From Candidatus Binatia bacterium (GTDB taxonomy: Bacteria > Desulfobacterota > Binatia > Bin18), in contig JAJEFA010000014.1 of the NCBI GenBank assembly GCA_022820725.1, positions 1 to 64,000 of the forward strand: a stretch of DNA of 64,000 nucleotides. The letters are read 5' to 3'. Numbering within the stretch: the stretch's first letter is position 1; every line of letters begins with the position of its first letter. The notes below the pieces were generated by a model, which saw only the letters and a program-made list of their open reading frames with translations, was not told the DNA's origin and made no database searches. Both the position numbers and the translations under genes were made by a program. Shown here in pieces: positions 60,314 to 64,000 of this stretch.

Positions 60314-62053
60314 CTAGCGTGCCGCCTCGACCCGCACGGTTACGATGTCGATATCGTGGTATTGCTGGTGGCGGACCGAGGCCGCGAAATGTTTCAGCAG
60401 GCGGAGAGAAATCTCGTGCTCTTCGGGTGTGGCGCTCCCCTCACCGAGCAGGACCATGCGGTCTTCGAGATTTTCATCGCCGACCGCGGCCACAAATTCC
60501 AACTCGACTGCCGTGCTGTCGCCACGCGCAACAACAAAGAGTCGCCGCTTGTCGGGGGTAGTTTCGTCCTCCGGCTGCACCAGACTCAGCAGCGTTTCCT
60601 CACCGGCCGCACACAAGCGCTCCGTCGAGGTGGTATGCCAATTGAAGCCTGACGCCAGTTCACGTAGAAACCCGTCGATCTTGGGCAGGGCCGTTATGTC
60701 CAGGTCCATTTCCAGGCGGTGACGGCGCGGACCCGTTAGCTCCGTAAACAGGGTTAGAACGAGAACGGCCAGACCGCCAGCCGTCATGCCGTTGCCGAGC
60801 AGCGCTCCCCACTGCTCGCCGAGTTGGGCGGCAAAGATGTCCTGGTTCTGAAAGCCCGCGCCGAGCCAGAAGGAAATCCCGACCACCACGCCTTTCCGAT
60901 AGTCGAGCCCGTCCTGCATGACGATCTTCATACCCTGGACGAAAAGCATACCCATCAGCACCATGACATAGGCGGCAACCACCGGGCTGGGAATGGCGAG
61001 TATCAGGGCCGCCACCTTGGGCAGAAAGGCGAGAGTGATGAAGATGAGACCGAGGCTGACCCCGACATTACGCGCCGCCACACCGGTCAATTCGGTGAGC
61101 GGGATACTACTCGAGTAGGTCGTATTCGGTACAGTACTGGCCAGACCGGACAACAGATTGCCCAGACCATCGGCATTCACCGCTCCCTGGACCGTCCGGA
61201 AATCGACCGCTCGGGGGGTGCGCCATGAGACGCGCTGAATGGCCACCGAATCGCCTATTGTTTCAATGGCACCGACCAGGGTCACAAACACGAATGCGGG
61301 CAGAAGCACCCAGAATTCGCTCCCAAATGACAGGTCAAAGCCGGGCCAGCCGGATGTCGGCATGCCAACCCAATCCGCCTCGACCACGCGCGCAACGTCA
61401 TAAAGCCCGAAGAACGAAGCAACCACACAGCCCACTGCGATACCGATGACCGGTGCCCAGAGCCGCCATACACCCGACGCGCGCAACGCCAGTACCGCAA
61501 TGGCGACCAGGGTGGCCGTGGCGGACACCGGCGCTGCTGCCGGCGACGTGCCCTCGGGCACGACTGACGCCATCTGAAATGCGATGGGCATAATGGTCAC
61601 GGCAATCAGCGCGACCACCGTGCCCGAAACAACCGGCGTAATGATCCGTCGTAAGAGCGACAGCCGAGTCGCCAGGGCGAATTGAAACAGGGACGAGATG
61701 AAGATAAGCGTCGCCAGCAAGGCCGGACCACCCTCCACCAGGGCAGTGATACATACCGCGATGAAGGCGCCGGAGGTCCCCATGATCAGCATGTGACCAG
61801 CTCCGAAGCGCCCGACCCGTACGGCTTGCAGGACGGTGGTTGACCCACTGATGATAAGCGCCGCGAAGATCGCCCAGGACAGATAGACCTCGCTCTGGTC
61901 GGCCGCTCGGATCACAATCGCGGGGGTCAACACTATCCCGCCTATCACCAGCATGGCCGCCTGAAAACCGATACCGAAGGAGAGAAGGGGCGGTGGGTTT
62001 TCGTTGGGCTCGTAACGAATGGAGTCTTTGCTGCGCGTCGTATCTGATTCCAT
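60314..62053 (-). CDS. NCS2 xanthine/uracil permease with C-terminal ATPase-like domain
   Basis: A 579-residue transporter. Residues 20-440 form the NCS2 membrane core (SFGIGFQAAMLVIGGIVLTP, GAIETIGDSVAIQRVSWRTP, AVNADGLGNLLSGLASTVPN), with conserved Gln/Glu-type motifs. After the last helix (AVLVLTLFTELTG) about 140 cytoplasmic residues follow: MDLDITALPKIDGFLRELAS and RLCAAGEETLLSLV, which look like the N-box of a histidine-kinase-type (RsbW-like) ATPase, then a beta-rich end. This addition is not usual for NCS2 proteins. I chose ATG 62053. Confidence 0.85.
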   Translation of the reverse strand: MESDTTRSKDSIRYEPNENPPPLLSFGIGFQAAMLVIGGIVLTPAIVIRAADQSEVYLSWAIFAALIISGSTTVLQAVRVGRFGAGHMLIMGTSGAFIAVCITALVEGGPALLATLIFISSLFQFALATRLSLLRRIITPVVSGTVVALIAVTIMPIAFQMASVVPEGTSPAAAPVSATATLVAIAVLALRASGVWRLWAPVIGIAVGCVVASFFGLYDVARVVEADWVGMPTSGWPGFDLSFGSEFWVLLPAFVFVTLVGAIETIGDSVAIQRVSWRTPRAVDFRTVQGAVNADGLGNLLSGLASTVPNTTYSSSIPLTELTGVAARNVGVSLGLIFITLAFLPKVAALILAIPSPVVAAYVMVLMGMLFVQGMKIVMQDGLDYRKGVVVGISFWLGAGFQNQDIFAAQLGEQWGALLGNGMTAGGLAVLVLTLFTELTGPRRHRLEMDLDITALPKIDGFLRELASGFNWHTTSTERLCAAGEETLLSLVQPEDETTPDKRRLFVVARGDSTAVELEFVAAVGDENLEDRMVLLGEGSATPEEHEISLRLLKHFAASVRHQQYHDIDIVTVRVEAAR

Positions 62054-62094
62054 AGGTACACAATCTCGCTTGTTTAGCGGGCCGTATACATGGC

Positions 62095-62129
62095 GAGAGT
62101 CCCGCAGTTCTTGAACTGACGGGACTCTC
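62095..62129 (-). terminator. hairpin directly downstream of the initiator tRNA
   Basis: GAGAGTCCCG (62095-62104) and CGGGACTCTC (62120-62129) pair perfectly, with an inner CAGTTC-TT-GAACTG extending the stem. On the minus strand it begins 3 nt after the encoded tRNA CC end. It has no T-run, so it is a processing or weak termination hairpin; it precedes the permease start by about 40 bp. Confidence 0.55.
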
Positions 62130-62134
62130 ATAGG

Positions 62135-62208
<74 letters not shown>

Positions 62209-62279
62209 CAGGACAGCAATGCGGCTGGTGCCGCGTCGGATAGATGTAACGCCCTGAAAAGATGGCGTCAAGACCAAGG

Positions 62280-63056
62280 TTAAGGCCGTGATTGCGCGGA
62301 CCTTTCAACCAGACGCTTCAGTCGTTTGACCTCTTGGGGAGTCAGCATCCGGTAAGCACCCACCGGAACGTCCAAACTGAGCGGGCCGTACTGCACGCGG
62401 ACCAGTTTCTCCACCCGATAGCCGAGGGCCTCACACATCCGGCGCACCTCGCGGTTGCGTCCCTCGCGCAACACCAGTTCGAGCCAGGTCTTCCGAGCCG
62501 TTGTTCGGAGAATATGCGCCTTGGCAGGAGCCGCGAGAGTACCATCGTCCAATTGTACACCGTGGCGAAGCTCGGACAGCGCTCTGCTGGCGACGACACC
62601 GCCTACCTTTGCCTGATAGGTACGAGGCACCTGAAAACGGGGATGGAGGAGACGTTCCGTTAGCGCACCGTCATTGGTCAGCAACAGCAGCCCGGACGAG
62701 TCATAGTCGAGGCGGCCGACCGGAAAGAGACGTTCGCGAACGCCGGAGAGCAAATCGCGGACCGTTGGGCGGCCCTCCGGGTCTTTGAGGGTGCTGACCA
62801 CACGCGGCGGTTTATGCAGCAGGAAATACAGCCAACCGGTGGGCAAATCGATCAGATGGCCATCAACCTCAATGCGATCCTGTCGCGGGTCCGCCGTTGT
62901 TCCCAGACGCGTGACCGTTTGTCCATTCACCCGCACCCGGCCGGCTTGAATCAACCGCTCCGCTGCCCGCCGCGAAGAGATCCCGGCCTGACTCAGGATC
63001 TTCTGGAGCCGTTGGCTCTGAGGTGCCTTCTGCGTGTGCATTTGCCGTTGGCTCAT
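62280..63056 (-). CDS. rluB: rRNA pseudouridine synthase, RluB/RsuA family
   Basis: A 258-residue enzyme. The N-terminal S4 domain reads QRLQKILSQAGISSRRAAER then LIQAGRVRVNGQ, and the catalytic Asp is in GRLDYDSSGLLLLTNDG. It isomerises a uridine in 23S rRNA. I chose ATG 63056 because upstream residues belong to the overlapping scpB reading frame; ATG 63041 is the alternative. It overlaps the scpB tail by 188 bp in another frame, which is unusual. Confidence 0.9.
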   Translation of the reverse strand: MSQRQMHTQKAPQSQRLQKILSQAGISSRRAAERLIQAGRVRVNGQTVTRLGTTADPRQDRIEVDGHLIDLPTGWLYFLLHKPPRVVSTLKDPEGRPTVRDLLSGVRERLFPVGRLDYDSSGLLLLTNDGALTERLLHPRFQVPRTYQAKVGGVVASRALSELRHGVQLDDGTLAAPAKAHILRTTARKTWLELVLREGRNREVRRMCEALGYRVEKLVRVQYGPLSLDVPVGAYRMLTPQEVKRLKRLVERSAQSRP

Positions 63057-63564
63057 GGATGTCGGGTAACGGGGGGAGGTCGGTAATACTCTCCAGATTG
63101 AAAACTTCAAGAAACTGCTGGCTCGTCCCGTATATCCATGGGCGGCCGGGCACATCTTTGCGTCCCAGGACGGTAATGAGCTTGCGCGTGAGGAGCGAGT
63201 TTAACACGCCGTCCACATCGACACCACGAACGGCTTCAATCTCAATCTTGGTTAGGGGTTGGCGATAGGCAATAATGGCGAGCGTTTCGAGGGCCGCCCG
63301 GCTCAACTTGACCGGCTTATCCCGACCCAGGGCTTTCACGTAGTCGGCATAGTCGGCAACCGTCCGAAACTGATAGCCACCCGCCACTTCTCGGAGCCGC
63401 ACCCCTCGGTAGGGGCCAGTATACTCGGCACGCAGAGCGGCGAGGGCTTCCTTCACCTCTGTCTTGGTTGCGCCAGTAACCTCAACCAGACGGCGAAGCG
63501 GCAGAGGCACGCCAGAGGCAAACAACAGACTTTCGACGATCGCCTTGATGTAATCTGTTCTCAT
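62869..63564 (-). CDS. scpB: segregation and condensation protein B
   Basis: A 231-residue protein of the SMC-ScpAB condensin complex. The two winged-helix domains are visible (VESLLFASGVPLPLRRLVEV, RAALETLAIIAYRQPLTKIE, VLGRKDVPGRPWIYGTSQQF). The conserved part ends around residue 170 (DLPPLPD). The last 60 residues are Gly/Ser/Pro-rich and lie over the start of rluB. Start overlaps the scpA stop by 4 bp. Confidence 0.93.
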   Translation of the reverse strand: MRTDYIKAIVESLLFASGVPLPLRRLVEVTGATKTEVKEALAALRAEYTGPYRGVRLREVAGGYQFRTVADYADYVKALGRDKPVKLSRAALETLAIIAYRQPLTKIEIEAVRGVDVDGVLNSLLTRKLITVLGRKDVPGRPWIYGTSQQFLEVFNLESITDLPPLPDIHEPTANAHAEGTSEPTAPEDPESGRDLFAAGSGAVDSSRPGAGEWTNGHASGNNGGPATGSH

Positions 63565-64000
63565 AGGTGTCCGAGGGCTTCGGGTAAGGGCTCCTCCGGG
63601 CTCACCGCCAGGGAGGCAACGATCGGACCAAAGGCATTCTCTTGGCGCACCTGGATCATCCGACTCCGGACCAGTTCGAGGACGGCCAGGAAGGTCACCA
63701 GGATCTGCAGTCGGGTTGAATCCTGGGGAAAGAGATGCTCGAAGAATACCTCTCTTTTTTCCCGTAAGGTATCAAGCACGGCCCGCAGCCGGTCACGCAA
63801 AGACACATGCTCAAGCATGATCTGATGCGCCTCCTGAGAGTCTGCGCGTGTCATCACATCCTGCAGGGCATCCAGCAGGTCGCCCAGCGACAAGTCATAC
63901 ACGACATCGTCTTTGTCATCCGGTTCAACGGGCATGGGTGGGCGAATAAACACATCGCGGTTGAGCATCTCCCGCCCGACCAGCGTCTCGGCCGCTTCTT
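63561..64000 (-). CDS. scpA: segregation and condensation protein A (partial, runs off right edge)
   Basis: The C-terminal 145 or so residues of the kleisin ScpA, open to the window end (EAAETLVGREMLNRDVFIRP then PPMPVEPDDKDD). The C-terminal winged helix has LQILVTFLAVLELVRSRMIQ, which binds the SMC head. The start lies beyond base 64000. It overlaps scpB by 4 bp, giving the standard scpA-scpB order. Confidence 0.92.
   Translation of the reverse strand, partial: EAAETLVGREMLNRDVFIRPPMPVEPDDKDDVVYDLSLGDLLDALQDVMTRADSQEAHQIMLEHVSLRDRLRAVLDTLREKREVFFEHLFPQDSTRLQILVTFLAVLELVRSRMIQVRQENAFGPIVASLAVSPEEPLPEALGHL

Overview
This window is about 58% GC and gene-dense. It reads as a chromosome segment from an uncultured, metabolically versatile Gram-negative bacterium. 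Two RND tripartite pumps, lipoprotein signals, HflKC and an MltF-like transglycosylase show an outer membrane. The mixture of a copper membrane monooxygenase operon (pmoCAB type), a dimethylformamidase-like pair, five luciferase-like flavin monooxygenases, ring-cleavage dioxygenases and acyl-CoA enzymes resembles gene content described for lineages such as Binatota or Tectomicrobia. That taxonomic guess is an inference from gene content only; no marker gene here settles it.

Layout. 1-6.4 kb: start of a Rieske-type gene at the left edge, then a leftward outer-membrane factor/adaptor/RND pump operon. 6.6-9.0 kb: DUF3565-DUF1971 protein, CDP-alcohol phosphotransferase and two tandem FKBP isomerases. 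9.2-13.7 kb: SDR, type III glutamine synthetase and acyl-CoA dehydrogenase, in which the synthetase gene sits between two copies of an acyl-CoA-dehydrogenase/SDR junction. 14.1-16.0 kb: AmgK/MurU-like cell-wall recycling pair. 16-25 kb: amidotransferase, intradiol and extradiol dioxygenases, epimerase, exonuclease, metallo-hydrolase, dodecin, TetR and a lytic transglycosylase. 25-29.3 kb: flavin monooxygenase, HflKC and an enoyl-CoA hydratase. 29.4-34.4 kb: TetR/adaptor/RND operon with a palindromic operator. 34.4-38.1 kb: NFACT-R protein, GCS2-CBS ligase and an aspartoacylase-like enzyme. 38.2-41.3 kb: pmoC-pmoA-pmoB with all copper-site residues that can be checked. 41.3-42.9 kb: AT-rich GIY-YIG gene between two fragments of a possible secreted protein, then vapBC. 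43-54.5 kb: oxidoreductases, flavin monooxygenases, MFS transporter and Tag glycosylase. 54.7-57.6 kb: dimethylformamidase-like subunits. 57.8-62.1 kb: hydrolase, amidase and NCS2 permease. 62.1-64 kb: initiator tRNA, rluB, scpB and scpA (cut by the window edge).

The most unusual signal is a family of short dispersed inverted repeats. Each has arms of about 17 bp around a loop of about 20 nt. The loop-proximal bases are conserved (GTGTCC/GGACAC), while the outer stem changes from copy to copy with matching changes on the other arm. Six paired copies and one lone arm lie at gene boundaries: between pmoC and pmoA, between the two dimethylformamidase genes next to the second gene's ribosome site, in front of amgK, behind the SDR, and twice at the end of the outer-membrane factor, where they are read as extra C-terminal protein. 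They look like a mobile or structural RNA/DNA hairpin family and I do not recognise them as a named class.

Metabolically, the window suggests oxidation of small molecules (methane, ammonia or short alkanes by the copper monooxygenase; formamides by the DMFase-like enzyme), breakdown of aromatic rings, and fatty-acyl-CoA turnover, with two efflux systems for protection. The substrates are not determined by sequence.
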